Shown: positions 7,891 to 15,680, numbered from the stretch's first letter. The stretch is 26,454 nt of DNA from CAXSDR01 sp964236445 (GCA_964236445.1 CAXSDR010000047.1:1-26454); one strand, 5' to 3'. Translations and numbers: made by a program. Notes: generated by a model from the letters alone, not told the origin.

Positions 7891-8807
7891 GCCCCGACGT
7901 CGGGGCTCGTTCGCAGGTGCCGGGGGAGCCGCGCATCGCGCGTCGGCCCGGTGCGGTCGCTGCGCTCCTTGCGCTTGCCGCGGCCGCTGCTCTGGCCGTC
8001 GTGGCGACGCAGCAGGTCTTCGTGGCGTCCCAGACGGGCCAGCTCGTCGAGGAGATCGTGCGCAACGGCAACCATGTCGGGCAGGCGCCGCTGCTGCCTC
8101 GGTTGCCGCAGGTGCTCGCGGTGGTGTCGGTGTCCTCGCTCGCGGCAGCTCTGCTGTTCGCGATCACCGTGGGGGTGCTGCGGTCGCACTGGCGCTCGGC
8201 CCTCGCGGCGTTCCTCATCGTGGCCGGCTCCACCACCACGACCGAGCTGCTCAAGCGCCAGGTGTTCCATCGGCCCGACCTCTCCGACGGCGGCATGAAC
8301 ACGCTCCCGAGTGGTCACACGGCTGTCGCCGCCTCGGTCGCGGTGGCGTCCGTGCTCGTGTCGCCGCGGCGGCTGCGGCCGGTGGTCGCCCTGCTGACGA
8401 CGGCGTACGCCGTGGCCACCGGTGTGGCGACCGTCGTTGCCGACTGGCACCGGCCGAGCGATGTGTTGGCGGCCTACGGCGTCGTCCTCGCCTGGGCCGC
8501 GCTCGTCGCGGCCCTGGTGGTCGGCATCTGGCCGCCGCCACCTGCGCGCGGCTGGCCCGACCGCAGCCACCGCATCACGGCGCTGCTGCTCACGTCCTCC
8601 GCGCTGCCGCTCGCTGCCCTCTCGGTCGGCGTGCTCGTCTCGACGGAGCGCAACGTCGATCGCAACATCGGCGACATCCGCCGCTTCGCCGCCTATGCCG
8701 GCAGCTTGTCCGGGCTCGCGGCCGCGTGCCTCGTGCTGATGGCGATCTGGCTGCTCGTGGTGCCGTTGATCGACGAGGCGGGGCGAGGCGACGGCCGAGG
8801 CGCGTGA
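7887..8807 (+). CDS. PAP2-type membrane phosphatase
   Basis: 306 residues from ATG 7887, which overlaps the MFS stop as ATGA; upstream in-frame starts lie inside the MFS gene. It is an integral membrane protein with about seven hydrophobic segments. PAP2 motifs are visible: K123..RP (129-130) for motif 1, PSGH (141-144) for motif 2, and H188-R-P-S-D192 for motif 3. The Ser-Arg pair that normally opens motif 3 reads Ala-Thr (181-182), so one phosphate-binding arginine is missing. PAP2 enzymes dephosphorylate lipid phosphates, including undecaprenyl pyrophosphate. Recycling of the glycan lipid carrier would fit this operon, but activity is uncertain given the substitution. It is the last gene of the operon. 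Confidence 0.82.
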   Translation: MSPDVGARSQVPGEPRIARRPGAVAALLALAAAAALAVVATQQVFVASQTGQLVEEIVRNGNHVGQAPLLPRLPQVLAVVSVSSLAAALLFAITVGVLRSHWRSALAAFLIVAGSTTTTELLKRQVFHRPDLSDGGMNTLPSGHTAVAASVAVASVLVSPRRLRPVVALLTTAYAVATGVATVVADWHRPSDVLAAYGVVLAWAALVAALVVGIWPPPPARGWPDRSHRITALLLTSSALPLAALSVGVLVSTERNVDRNIGDIRRFAAYAGSLSGLAAACLVLMAIWLLVVPLIDEAGRGDGRGA

Positions 8808-8860
8808 GCCGCTGCCGCCGCTGTCGGGGTGCTGGTTCCGGAAACGATTACGACAAGTGG

Positions 8861-8912
8861 TTGACTTGGGCCTGCGGGGCCGCGACGATCGCCTCCCCAC
8901 CGTCTTGAGGAG
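8861..8912 (+). promoter_or_regulatory. Probable promoter and ribosome binding site of the GH18 gene
   Basis: TTGACT (8861-8866) matches five of six bases of the -35 consensus. With a 17-base spacer it is followed by GACGAT (8884-8889), a weak -10. A strong GAGGAG (8907-8912) sits eight bases before the ATG at 8921. The 113-base gap after the preceding operon fits an independent transcript. I do not see the paired direct repeats described for Streptomyces chitinase promoters. Confidence 0.5.
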
Positions 8913-8920
8913 CCCCCACG

Positions 8921-10771
8921 ATGCACAGAGTCCGAGTCGTCGGGGCTGTCCTCGCCGCAGCAACCAGCTTCGCCGCAGGCACGGCCGCGCTCGCGCTGTC
9001 CGCCAACACTGCCTCCGCCGCGACGCTGAGCGGGCGGTGGTACGCGCAGGCCCCCTACGTCATGCCGCTGGCCAACAACACGCCCGACCTGCCCGCGGTC
9101 ATGTCGGCCACCGGTGAGAAGGCCTTCATGCTCGCCTTCATCCTCGCGAACGGCAGTGCGTGCTCGGCGGCGTGGGACGGCACGGCACCGGTCTCGTCCG
9201 ACACGCAGGTCGCGAACCTGATCGCCGGCGTACGCGGTGCCGGTGGCGACGTCTCGGTCTCCATCGGTGGCTATGGCGGGACGAAGCTGGGGCAGGTGTG
9301 CGACGGCGCCGCGTCCACGGCCGGCGCCTATCAAGCGGTCATCAACAAGTACGCGTTGAAGGCGATCGACCTCGACCTCGAAGAGCCGGAATACGAGAAC
9401 CTCACGGCGGTCAACAACGAGGTGGGCGCAGCGCAGATCCTGCAGCGCGACAACCCCGGCCTGTATGTCTCGATCACCCTGCCGGGGACGGCGACGGGCA
9501 CCGGCTACTTCGGGCAGAACGTCCTCAACACCGCCAAGTCGCTCGGGTTCACCCCCGACAACTGGACGATCATGCCGTTCGACGGGGGCTTCAACGGCGC
9601 GGGGAGCCAGCAGAGTGCCCTGCAGGCGTTCAACGGCCTGCTGACGACGACCTTCGGTTGGAGCGCCGCCAACGCGTGGGCCCATGAGGGCATCTCGCAG
9701 ATGAACGGCCGATCCGACACGGGGGAGACGTTCACGCAGGCCGACTTCGCCTCCAACGTCGCCTTCGCCGGCAGTGTCGGCCTCGGTCGGTTCACCAACT
9801 GGGCCGTCAACCGTGACCGGCAGTGTCCCGGTGGCGCCAACACCACGGTGTCCGCCACCTGCAGCAGCATCGTGCAGAACGACTGGGACTTCACCCGCTA
9901 CGGCGTGCAGTTCGCGACAGCTGCTGGCGCCGGTGGCGGCACTACGACGATCAGCGGCAACGTGCTGTCGGGTCCCGGCGGCAAGTGCGTCGATGTCGCG
10001 GGAGACGACAACGGTGGCAATGGCAGCGCGGTGCAGCTGTGGGACTGCCAGTCCGGTGCGGTGGATCAGCACTGGACGGCGGTGAACGGGGCGCTGCGTA
10101 CGTTGAACCGATGCCTGGACGTGACGGGCAACGGCACGGGCATCGGGACGCAGCTCGAGCTGTGGGACTGCACGGGTGGTGGCGCGCAGCAGTGGGTGCC
10201 GCAGGCTGACGGGTCGTTGAAGAACCCGCAGTCGGGTCGCTGCATGGACAGTCCGAACAGCTCGACCGCCAATGGTGCGCGGCTGCAGATCTGGGACTGC
10301 AACGGCACCGGTGCGCAGAAGTTCTCGATCGCCGGCGGCACGGGCGCGGCGGGCAGCACCGGTGGGACCGTGACCGGAACCATCCAGGCCGAGGCGTTCA
10401 GTGCGCAGTCGGGCACCCAGACCGAGCCCACCACCGACACCGGTGGCGGCCAGAACGTGGGCTATGCGGGCAACGGTGACTGGCTGCAGTTCTCCAACGT
10501 CGACTTCGGCACGGCAGGGCTGCACACGTTCAACGCACGGGTCGCCTCAGGTGCCGCAGCCGGCGTGAGCGGCAGTGTCGAGGTCCACCTCGACAGCCTC
10601 TCGAACCCCGCTGTGGGCAGCCTGTCGCTGAGCAGCACCGGTGGTTGGCAGAGCTGGCAGACCGTTCCCGCGGCGATCAGCACGACCACCGGCACGCACA
10701 CGGTGTTCGTGAAGTTCGTCACCGGCTCGGGTCAGGACTTCGTCAACCTCAACTGGCTCTCGTTCAGCTAG
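8921..10771 (+). CDS. Secreted GH18 glycoside hydrolase with ricin-type lectin and CBM6 domains
   Basis: 616 residues with a Sec signal peptide; likely cleavage is after ASA at residue 33. Residues 35-330 form a GH18 barrel: SIGGYG (114-119) on strand 3 and AIDLDLEEPE (148-157) on strand 4. The DxxDxDxE motif keeps D150, D152 and the acid E154, but its first Asp is Lys147. A ricin-B (CBM13) trefoil follows at 342-470, with three WDC repeats each paired with a QHW/QQW/QKF element. A CBM6-like domain occupies 487-616 (IQAEAF, GYAGNGDWLQF, FVNLNWLSF). The likely substrate is chitin or a related GlcNAc polymer, but this GH18 branch is also used by other endo-glycosidases. It is an extracellular enzyme transcribed alone. 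Confidence 0.88.
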   Translation: MHRVRVVGAVLAAATSFAAGTAALALSANTASAATLSGRWYAQAPYVMPLANNTPDLPAVMSATGEKAFMLAFILANGSACSAAWDGTAPVSSDTQVANLIAGVRGAGGDVSVSIGGYGGTKLGQVCDGAASTAGAYQAVINKYALKAIDLDLEEPEYENLTAVNNEVGAAQILQRDNPGLYVSITLPGTATGTGYFGQNVLNTAKSLGFTPDNWTIMPFDGGFNGAGSQQSALQAFNGLLTTTFGWSAANAWAHEGISQMNGRSDTGETFTQADFASNVAFAGSVGLGRFTNWAVNRDRQCPGGANTTVSATCSSIVQNDWDFTRYGVQFATAAGAGGGTTTISGNVLSGPGGKCVDVAGDDNGGNGSAVQLWDCQSGAVDQHWTAVNGALRTLNRCLDVTGNGTGIGTQLELWDCTGGGAQQWVPQADGSLKNPQSGRCMDSPNSSTANGARLQIWDCNGTGAQKFSIAGGTGAAGSTGGTVTGTIQAEAFSAQSGTQTEPTTDTGGGQNVGYAGNGDWLQFSNVDFGTAGLHTFNARVASGAAAGVSGSVEVHLDSLSNPAVGSLSLSSTGGWQSWQTVPAAISTTTGTHTVFVKFVTGSGQDFVNLNWLSFS

Positions 10772-10828
10772 CCGCGTCAGAACCCGATCGAGCGTCGACA
10801 ACCTCGGACGCGCCGGCCGGGAGTGCGC

Positions 10829-11545
10829 CTAGTGGGCCCGCTCAGGCCCCGCCTGCAGGCGCAGCCCCGCCAGGGTGAGCTCGAGAGCGGCGCGCACCTG
10901 GTCGTGGTCATCGTGGCCGTCGAACTCGTCGACGATGTCGTGCACGAAGGGGAAATCCACGGGGTCGAGCGCACGCCAGGCATCCGCATGGCGGCTGAGC
11001 AACTCGCGTCGGTCCACTGTGCCGTCGAGGATCTCCGGGGGCGGCTCCCGGCCCATCATGTCGGCCGCGGTTCCGACGACCACCTCGAAGATCGCCGAAA
11101 CGGCGTGGAACCGCTGCCGCGGCGTCAGATCGAGGCGGAGCGTCTGCTCGCCGAGCTTCTCGTACAACCGTATCGAGTTGGCGTGAACGAGCGCGTTGCG
11201 CATGACGTAGGACCCCAACCAAGGCCGCTCCACGACCGCGTCGAACAGCGTCAGGGCCATTGCGCGCAGATCGTCGATGGGGTCCTCACTGCCCGTCTGC
11301 GCCTCGACGGCGGTCAGCACTGAGGCGAGCACATGGTCGGTGGCGAGATCGAGCAGCTCGTTCTTGCTCGAGACATACCAGTAGATGCTGGCCACACCAC
11401 CGCCGAGGCGACTCGCGAGAGCTCGCAAGGTCAGCGCCGAGTCCCCCGCCTCGTCGAGCAGTGCCACAGCCTCGGTGAGGACGGCTTCCAACGAGTGCGA
11501 GATCCGCCGACGCCCTTGAGCGGGTCGGGGTCGCAAGCTCGGCAT
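10829..11545 (-). CDS. TetR family transcriptional regulator
   Basis: 238 residues, ATG at 11543-11545. The N-terminal DNA-binding domain (about residues 17-62) shows the TetR helix-turn-helix as LTLRALASRLGGGVASIYWYV followed by SSKNELLDLA. The rest is a helical ligand-binding and dimerisation domain of normal size, with FDAVVERPWLGSYVMR typical of TetR proteins related to TetR_C. It is divergent from the MFS gene at 11636, and the 90-base gap holds a large palindrome. This arrangement is characteristic of a repressor controlling an efflux pump and itself, with release by the pump's substrate. The gene is convergent with the GH18 gene, 57 bases apart. Confidence 0.92.
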   Translation of the reverse strand: MPSLRPRPAQGRRRISHSLEAVLTEAVALLDEAGDSALTLRALASRLGGGVASIYWYVSSKNELLDLATDHVLASVLTAVEAQTGSEDPIDDLRAMALTLFDAVVERPWLGSYVMRNALVHANSIRLYEKLGEQTLRLDLTPRQRFHAVSAIFEVVVGTAADMMGREPPPEILDGTVDRRELLSRHADAWRALDPVDFPFVHDIVDEFDGHDDHDQVRAALELTLAGLRLQAGPERAH

Positions 11546-11572
11546 GTGGCTTCCCTCGGTCGGGCGGACATC

Positions 11573-11583
11573 GAACGTCGTTC
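11573..11583. promoter_or_regulatory. Possible secondary half-operator, GAACG-T-CGTTC
   Basis: A perfect 5-1-5 inverted repeat lies 28 bases upstream of the TetR start and 7 bases from the large palindrome. It shares the element CGAAC with that palindrome. It could be an auxiliary regulator site in the leader of the TetR gene. It is short enough to be chance. Confidence 0.3.
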
Positions 11584-11590
11584 TCTTGTA

Positions 11591-11623
11591 TCGTACGGTG
11601 TTCGATAGTCGAACAGCGTACGA
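11591..11623. promoter_or_regulatory. 33-bp operator palindrome in the TetR/MFS divergent region
   Basis: The core TGTTCGA-TAG-TCGAACA (11599-11615) is a perfect inverted repeat. It extends outward on both sides to 15-base arms (11591-11605 and 11609-11623) with a single mismatch, at 11598/11616. It overlaps the possible -10 GATAGT (11604-11609) reading toward the MFS gene, and it is the obvious binding site for the TetR protein, whose bound form would block both promoters. Confidence 0.8.
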
Positions 11624-11635
11624 GAGACGGCAGTC

Positions 11636-13093
11636 ATGACGACCATCACCACGATCCCCGCCGGTTCGCGCACCTATCCGTCCCTGCGCGCGGCCTGGGT
11701 TCCCATGGCGGCCCTGTGCTTGGCGTTCTTCGTCGAGATGGTCGACAACACGTTGCTGTCGATCGCGCTGCCCACGATCGGGCGAGATCTCGGCAGCGGC
11801 ACGACCGCCCTGCAGTGGGTCACCGGCGCGTACTCCCTGACGTTCGGTGGCCTGCTGCTCACCGCAGGATCGGTGGCAGACCGAATCGGGCGCCGACGCG
11901 TGCTGCTGGTGGGACTAGCGGTTTTCGGCCTGCTGAGTCTGACCGTCGTCGCGGTCTCCACGGCCGGGCAGCTCATCGCCCTGCGGGCCCTGCTCGGCGT
12001 TGCCGCGGCACTGATGGCGCCCATCACCAACTCGCTGGTCTTCCGGCTGTTCGACGCCGAGGCGCTTCGGATGCGCGCCATGACCGTGATGATCGTCGTC
12101 GGCATGTCGGGTTTCGTCCTCGGCCCGTTGCTGGGCGGCACCGCGCTGGCCCACGTGCGGTGGGAGTGGCTGCTCGTCGTCAACGCCCCGATCGCCCTGA
12201 TCGCGTGCCTTGGGGTGCGACTCGGCGTCGCCGCCGACCGGCCGGAGGACCTGACCGACGACGCGCTCGATGTGCCCGGTGCCCTGCTCACCATCACCGC
12301 CATCGGCTTGTCGTGCTACTCGTTGACCAGCGGGGTCGAGCACGGCTGGCTATCCGCGATCACGATCGCTTCGATGCTCGGCGCCGTGACCGCAGTTGTG
12401 GCCTTCGTGCAACACGAGCACCGCAGTGCGTCGCCCATGCTGGACCTCGGCCTCTTCTCGAACGGCACGGTCCGCGGCGCAGCCATCGCGCAGGTCGGGA
12501 CAGCCATCGCGATGGCCAGCGTCATGTTGGGGCTGATTCTGCACTTCCAGTACGCCTATGGATGGAGTCCGGTGCGGGCCGGTCTGGCGAACCTTCCGAT
12601 CATCGTGACGATGCTCGCCGCGACGCCCGTGTCCGAGTGGCTCGGCGCGCGGTTCGGCCACCGCATCAGCTGCCTGGTCGGCGCGGCCTGCCTGGCAGGC
12701 TCGCTGGCCGGTCTGTCCTGGGGTGTCAACCACGGGTACGCCGCCATCGCGGCCTGCATGGTGGTGATGACCGTCGGCTTGCGCACCGTCATGACGATCT
12801 GTGCCATCGCCCTCGTCAACGCCATGCCCGGCAACCGCACGTCGATCGGCACTGCGCTCAACGACACCGCACAGGAGGTGGGGGCGAGCGTCGGCACCGC
12901 AGTCGTCGGCACGATGATCGCCGCGTTGGTCACGACCCGGCTGCCCGCGGGCACCTGGAGCCGAGACCTTGTCGCGTCCTTCTTCCACGGCGAACGGATC
13001 ACCTATGCCGTGCTGGCGGTCGTCGTGGGCCTCGTCGTCGGGGGCGGGGCGCTCACGCTCACCGACTCCCACAGCACCGAGGAGGCCGCCTGA
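11636..13093 (+). CDS. MFS efflux transporter, DHA2 (14-TMS) type
   Basis: 485 residues, ATG start 13 bases after the end of the operator palindrome. Family motifs are VDNTLLSIALPTIG (36-49, D1), GSVADRIGRRR (78-88, motif A), GFVLGPLLGGTAL (159-171, motif C) and WEWLLVVNAPIAL (176-188). Hydrophobic segments continue to the C-terminus, consistent with 14 helices. It is predicted to be a proton-driven exporter of drugs or lipophilic compounds, induced through the divergent TetR regulator. Motif A lacks the usual second glycine (GSVADR instead of GxLxDR-type GGxLGDR), a common variation. The substrate is unknown. Confidence 0.9.
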   Translation: MTTITTIPAGSRTYPSLRAAWVPMAALCLAFFVEMVDNTLLSIALPTIGRDLGSGTTALQWVTGAYSLTFGGLLLTAGSVADRIGRRRVLLVGLAVFGLLSLTVVAVSTAGQLIALRALLGVAAALMAPITNSLVFRLFDAEALRMRAMTVMIVVGMSGFVLGPLLGGTALAHVRWEWLLVVNAPIALIACLGVRLGVAADRPEDLTDDALDVPGALLTITAIGLSCYSLTSGVEHGWLSAITIASMLGAVTAVVAFVQHEHRSASPMLDLGLFSNGTVRGAAIAQVGTAIAMASVMLGLILHFQYAYGWSPVRAGLANLPIIVTMLAATPVSEWLGARFGHRISCLVGAACLAGSLAGLSWGVNHGYAAIAACMVVMTVGLRTVMTICAIALVNAMPGNRTSIGTALNDTAQEVGASVGTAVVGTMIAALVTTRLPAGTWSRDLVASFFHGERITYAVLAVVVGLVVGGGALTLTDSHSTEEAA

Positions 13094-13104
13094 AAGACAG
13101 CGGT

Positions 13105-13140
13105 GCGCCCCTCGACCGGCGCGACCCTCAGGTCGAGCGC
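13105..13140. terminator. Possible bidirectional terminator hairpin
   Basis: CTCGACC (13111-13117) and GGTCGAG (13131-13137) form a perfect 7-bp stem with a 13-base loop. GCG (13105-13107) and CGC (13138-13140) can add to it across a bulge. It lies between the convergent ends of the MFS gene (13093) and the glycosyltransferase operon (13175). There is no U-tract, which is frequent in actinomycetes. Confidence 0.4.
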
Positions 13141-13174
13141 TTCTCCCGTCGGACCTTCGCGATGTCCGGCGTTC

Positions 13175-13678
13175 TCAGGGCGCGAGCACGCCCGACAGCG
13201 ACCCCAGCCCGTTGAGGGCTGTCACGTCGGGGCGACGGTGCGCGATCCGCCAGACAGCCAACACCGCGTCACGGTCGACCGCCACGACGACGTCGGCGCG
13301 CTGGGCGAGCCGCACGGCGTCCACGTCAGCGTGGAATCGGCGGGCGAACGTCATGCCGTCGATGCCGAGGCCGGCCCACCGGGCCGCCCGGTGCGCCGCC
13401 GGGACCCCGCCGCGGGCGTACGCGCGTCGCAGCTTGTGCCACCGCCAGCGCAGCGCCCGCTTCCACCGGGCGGCTTGCGGGCGAGCTGGCGGTGCGGGCA
13501 GGTGCAGCGGCGGCCCCGACAGCACGAGCAGCTCGTCACCGAGCACGGTCAGCGCGGCGTCGAGCTCACGCCAGGAGGCGACGTCGACGTCCCAGCCGGC
13601 AGCCTTCAGCGACCCGATGCCCGCGAGCAGCGCGTCGGGCGCGAGCCGTGGGCCGCCTAGCACCAGCAGCGCCCTCAT
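13175..13678 (-). CDS. Hypothetical protein coupled to a glycosyltransferase gene
   Basis: 167 residues from the ATG whose complement is 13676-13678; it overlaps the stop of the preceding glycosyltransferase as ATGA. The frame is open further upstream, but only inside that gene. The N-terminus MRALLVLGGPRLAPDALLAG reads like a Rossmann first strand, a very basic segment follows (KRALRWRWHKLRRAY, about residues 73-90), and RADVVVAVDRDAVLAVW near residue 125 resembles the end of a GT4 N-terminal domain. It is too short for a glycosyltransferase and lacks a donor-binding half. It may be a truncated enzyme or an accessory subunit. I do not recognise a family. Confidence 0.6.
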   Translation of the reverse strand: MRALLVLGGPRLAPDALLAGIGSLKAAGWDVDVASWRELDAALTVLGDELLVLSGPPLHLPAPPARPQAARWKRALRWRWHKLRRAYARGGVPAAHRAARWAGLGIDGMTFARRFHADVDAVRLAQRADVVVAVDRDAVLAVWRIAHRRPDVTALNGLGSLSGVLAP

Positions 13679-15006
13679 GCCGCCACCGCGCCGGCGCCCG
13701 CGAGCAGCGCCGCGACCCGGGGCGCGAGCTGAGCGTCGCGGCGGTAACGCACGGCGAACTCGGCGCACGCGGCCCGCACCGCGGGATCGGGCCGAAGCGC
13801 CGCCTCGCCCGCCGCACGGAGCGCGGCGGCGATCCCGTCGGGGGTCAGGTCGGCCACCGGGAACCACAGCGGGTAGTCGCGCAGGACGTCGCTCGCCGCG
13901 TTGCCCGGATCGTGCACCGACACGACCGGCAGACCGGTTGCGACATATTCGAAGACCTTGCCCGACGTGACGTAGAGCCCCGTGCCCAGAATGAGCAGCA
14001 GCGCGTCGAAGCGTCGATAGACGTCGCGCACGCTCGCCTTCGGCACCGGCCCGGCATAGGTGAGCTCGGCGTCGGAGGCAGCGTCGACAACGGCTTGCGT
14101 CGTCGCATTGGGCAGCTGGTAGTGCCCGAGATAGCCGTGCAGCTCGGCGCGCGCGCTCTCCAGCGGCGCACCGTGCGAGCGGGCGTCGCGCCAGCCTGCG
14201 ACGAACTCCTTGAGCGGAACCTTGCCGCTCACCGTGCCGATGTAGCCGAACGTCAACGGCTCCTCCGAACCACGGTCGCGCACCACCGACTCGGCGGAGA
14301 ACTCGGGGTCATAGCCGTTGGAGACGACGTGCAGCTTGTGGGCGCTCTCGGGATAGGCCTTCTCGTGCCAGGCGCGAATAGGCTCATTGACGAACCACAC
14401 TTCACGTGAATTGGCCACCAGCTCACGCTCGAGCTTCTCGACCCGGGACCCGACGTCGTGCAGCCGGTCGCCGGAGAACACATCGAGGGTCCAGGCGTCG
14501 CGGTAGTCCATGACGTAGGGGACGCCGTGGCGCTCGTGCAGCCGCGCCGCCGCCGTGAACGTGACGTTGGGGTTGGCCGTGGCGACGCACAGGTCGACCG
14601 GGCGCTCGGCCGCGATGCGGTCGACGGCGCGCTCGAGCTCGCGCTTCCACGGGCCGTACGCCGGTTCGGGGAACGCCAACACGTCGAGGCGCTTGCGGGC
14701 GTTGGCCCAGAGCCGGGGCGCGTACGCCCGCAGCGGTGACCAGTTGCGCAGGTCGGGCTCCAGGGTCGGCCAGGAGAACGGAATGCGCTCGACCCTGACG
14801 CGCGGGTCGACCAGCGGCTCCATCGAGGGGTCGATGCCGGTGTAGCGCTCGAAGGCCTCGCGCTCGGGGGTGACGACCGTCACGTCCCAGCCACCGCGGA
14901 CGAACGCGTTGGCGGTGGCGAGCGCGCGGTAGACGCCGCCGCTGCGGCACGGCGGAAACCCCCACGCGACGTAGAGGACGTGCGGTCGACGGGCGGCCGC
15001 TGTCAT
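13675..15006 (-). CDS. GT4-type glycosyltransferase
   Basis: 443 residues, ATG at 15004-15006, with a GAGGAG ribosome binding site (complement of 13-18 bases into the 15001 line, 15013-15018) six bases upstream. The N-terminus VLYVAWGFPPCRSGGVYRA is the acceptor-side glycine-rich loop of WbuB/WcaI-like GT4 enzymes. DYRDAWTLDVF is the conserved middle motif. GYIGTVSGKVPLKEF begins the second Rossmann domain, and TSGKVFEYVATGLPVV (347-362) is the donor-binding helix with K350 and E353. It probably adds a sugar to the surface glycan in the cytoplasm. It heads a two-gene minus-strand unit, divergent from the sugar-acetyltransferase operon. Confidence 0.88.
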   Translation of the reverse strand: MTAAARRPHVLYVAWGFPPCRSGGVYRALATANAFVRGGWDVTVVTPEREAFERYTGIDPSMEPLVDPRVRVERIPFSWPTLEPDLRNWSPLRAYAPRLWANARKRLDVLAFPEPAYGPWKRELERAVDRIAAERPVDLCVATANPNVTFTAAARLHERHGVPYVMDYRDAWTLDVFSGDRLHDVGSRVEKLERELVANSREVWFVNEPIRAWHEKAYPESAHKLHVVSNGYDPEFSAESVVRDRGSEEPLTFGYIGTVSGKVPLKEFVAGWRDARSHGAPLESARAELHGYLGHYQLPNATTQAVVDAASDAELTYAGPVPKASVRDVYRRFDALLLILGTGLYVTSGKVFEYVATGLPVVSVHDPGNAASDVLRDYPLWFPVADLTPDGIAAALRAAGEAALRPDPAVRAACAEFAVRYRRDAQLAPRVAALLAGAGAVAA

Positions 15007-15071
15007 GCCTGGCTCCTCGTGCGTCGTCGGTGCTGGGCCACTGGGTGCGCTCGTGCGCTCCCTGGCCCGAC

Positions 15072-15077
15072 TAGCCT
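15072..15077 (+). promoter_or_regulatory. -10 element for a leaderless transcript (TAGCCT)
   Basis: TAGCCT ends six bases before the GTG at 15084, which places the expected transcription start on the initiation codon itself. There is no Shine-Dalgarno sequence before this GTG, as expected for leaderless messages, which are common in actinomycetes. No clear -35 is visible. Confidence 0.55.
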
Positions 15078-15083
15078 AGGGCG

Positions 15084-15680
15084 GTGCCCCGCATCCTCCC
15101 CAGCGCCGACGTCGACGAACGGGCGCAGCTCGGCGAGGGCACCACCGTCTGGCATCTCGCGCAGGTGCGCGAGGGTGCCGTCCTCGGCCGCGACTGCATC
15201 GTCGGGCGCGGCGCCTATGTCGGCAGCGGCGTGGTCATCGGGAACCGCTGCAAGCTGCAGAACAACGCGCTCGTCTACGAGCCGGCCGTGCTCGAGGACG
15301 GCGTCTTCGTCGGTCCCGCCGTCGTGTTCACGAACGACCACTACCCGCGCTCGGTCGCTCCCGACGGCAAGCTCAAGCGCGGCGACGACTGGGAGCACGT
15401 GGGCGTGACGGTTCGCGAGGGTGCGTCCATCGGCGCGCGCGCCGTGTGCGTCGCGCCCGTCACGATCGGGCGCTGGGCGATGATCGCGGCCGGTGCGGTC
15501 GTCGTGAAGGACGTCGCAGACTTCGCGCTGGTGGCCGGGGTCCCGGCCAGGCGCATCCGCTGGGTCGGTCGCGCCGGCACTCCTCTCGACGATGCCGGTG
15601 GCGGGCGATGGACATGCCCGACGACGGGCGAGACCTACATCCAGGACAGTGACGAGACGCTCAGGTTGGAGACCGCGTGA
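15084..15680 (+). CDS. WbpD-like sugar N-acetyltransferase (left-handed beta-helix)
   Basis: 198 residues, GTG start. Hexapeptide repeats run through residues 10-130 (GEGTTVWHLAQVREGAVLG, IGNRCKLQNNALVYE), forming a left-handed beta-helix. TNDHYPRS is the loop characteristic of the WbpD/WlbB group. These enzymes acetylate the 3-amino group of UDP-GlcNAc3NA using acetyl-CoA. The size is close to that of WbpD, as I recall it. The C-terminus adds a short tail with WTCPTTGETY. The next gene, an aminotransferase that would make its substrate, overlaps its stop as GTGA. Another acetylated amino-sugar is possible, but the neighbours favour this one. Confidence 0.85.
   Translation: MPRILPSADVDERAQLGEGTTVWHLAQVREGAVLGRDCIVGRGAYVGSGVVIGNRCKLQNNALVYEPAVLEDGVFVGPAVVFTNDHYPRSVAPDGKLKRGDDWEHVGVTVREGASIGARAVCVAPVTIGRWAMIAAGAVVVKDVADFALVAGVPARRIRWVGRAGTPLDDAGGGRWTCPTTGETYIQDSDETLRLETA

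Noticed and set aside
8838..8852. Possible LacI-type operator around GGAAACGATTAC before the GH18 gene
   Set aside because: The two halves match in only three of five positions and no regulator gene of that family is in the window.
10772..10828. Terminator between the GH18 and TetR genes
   Set aside because: The best stem found is only five base pairs (GCGTC/GACGC) with a 10-base loop and no U-tract.
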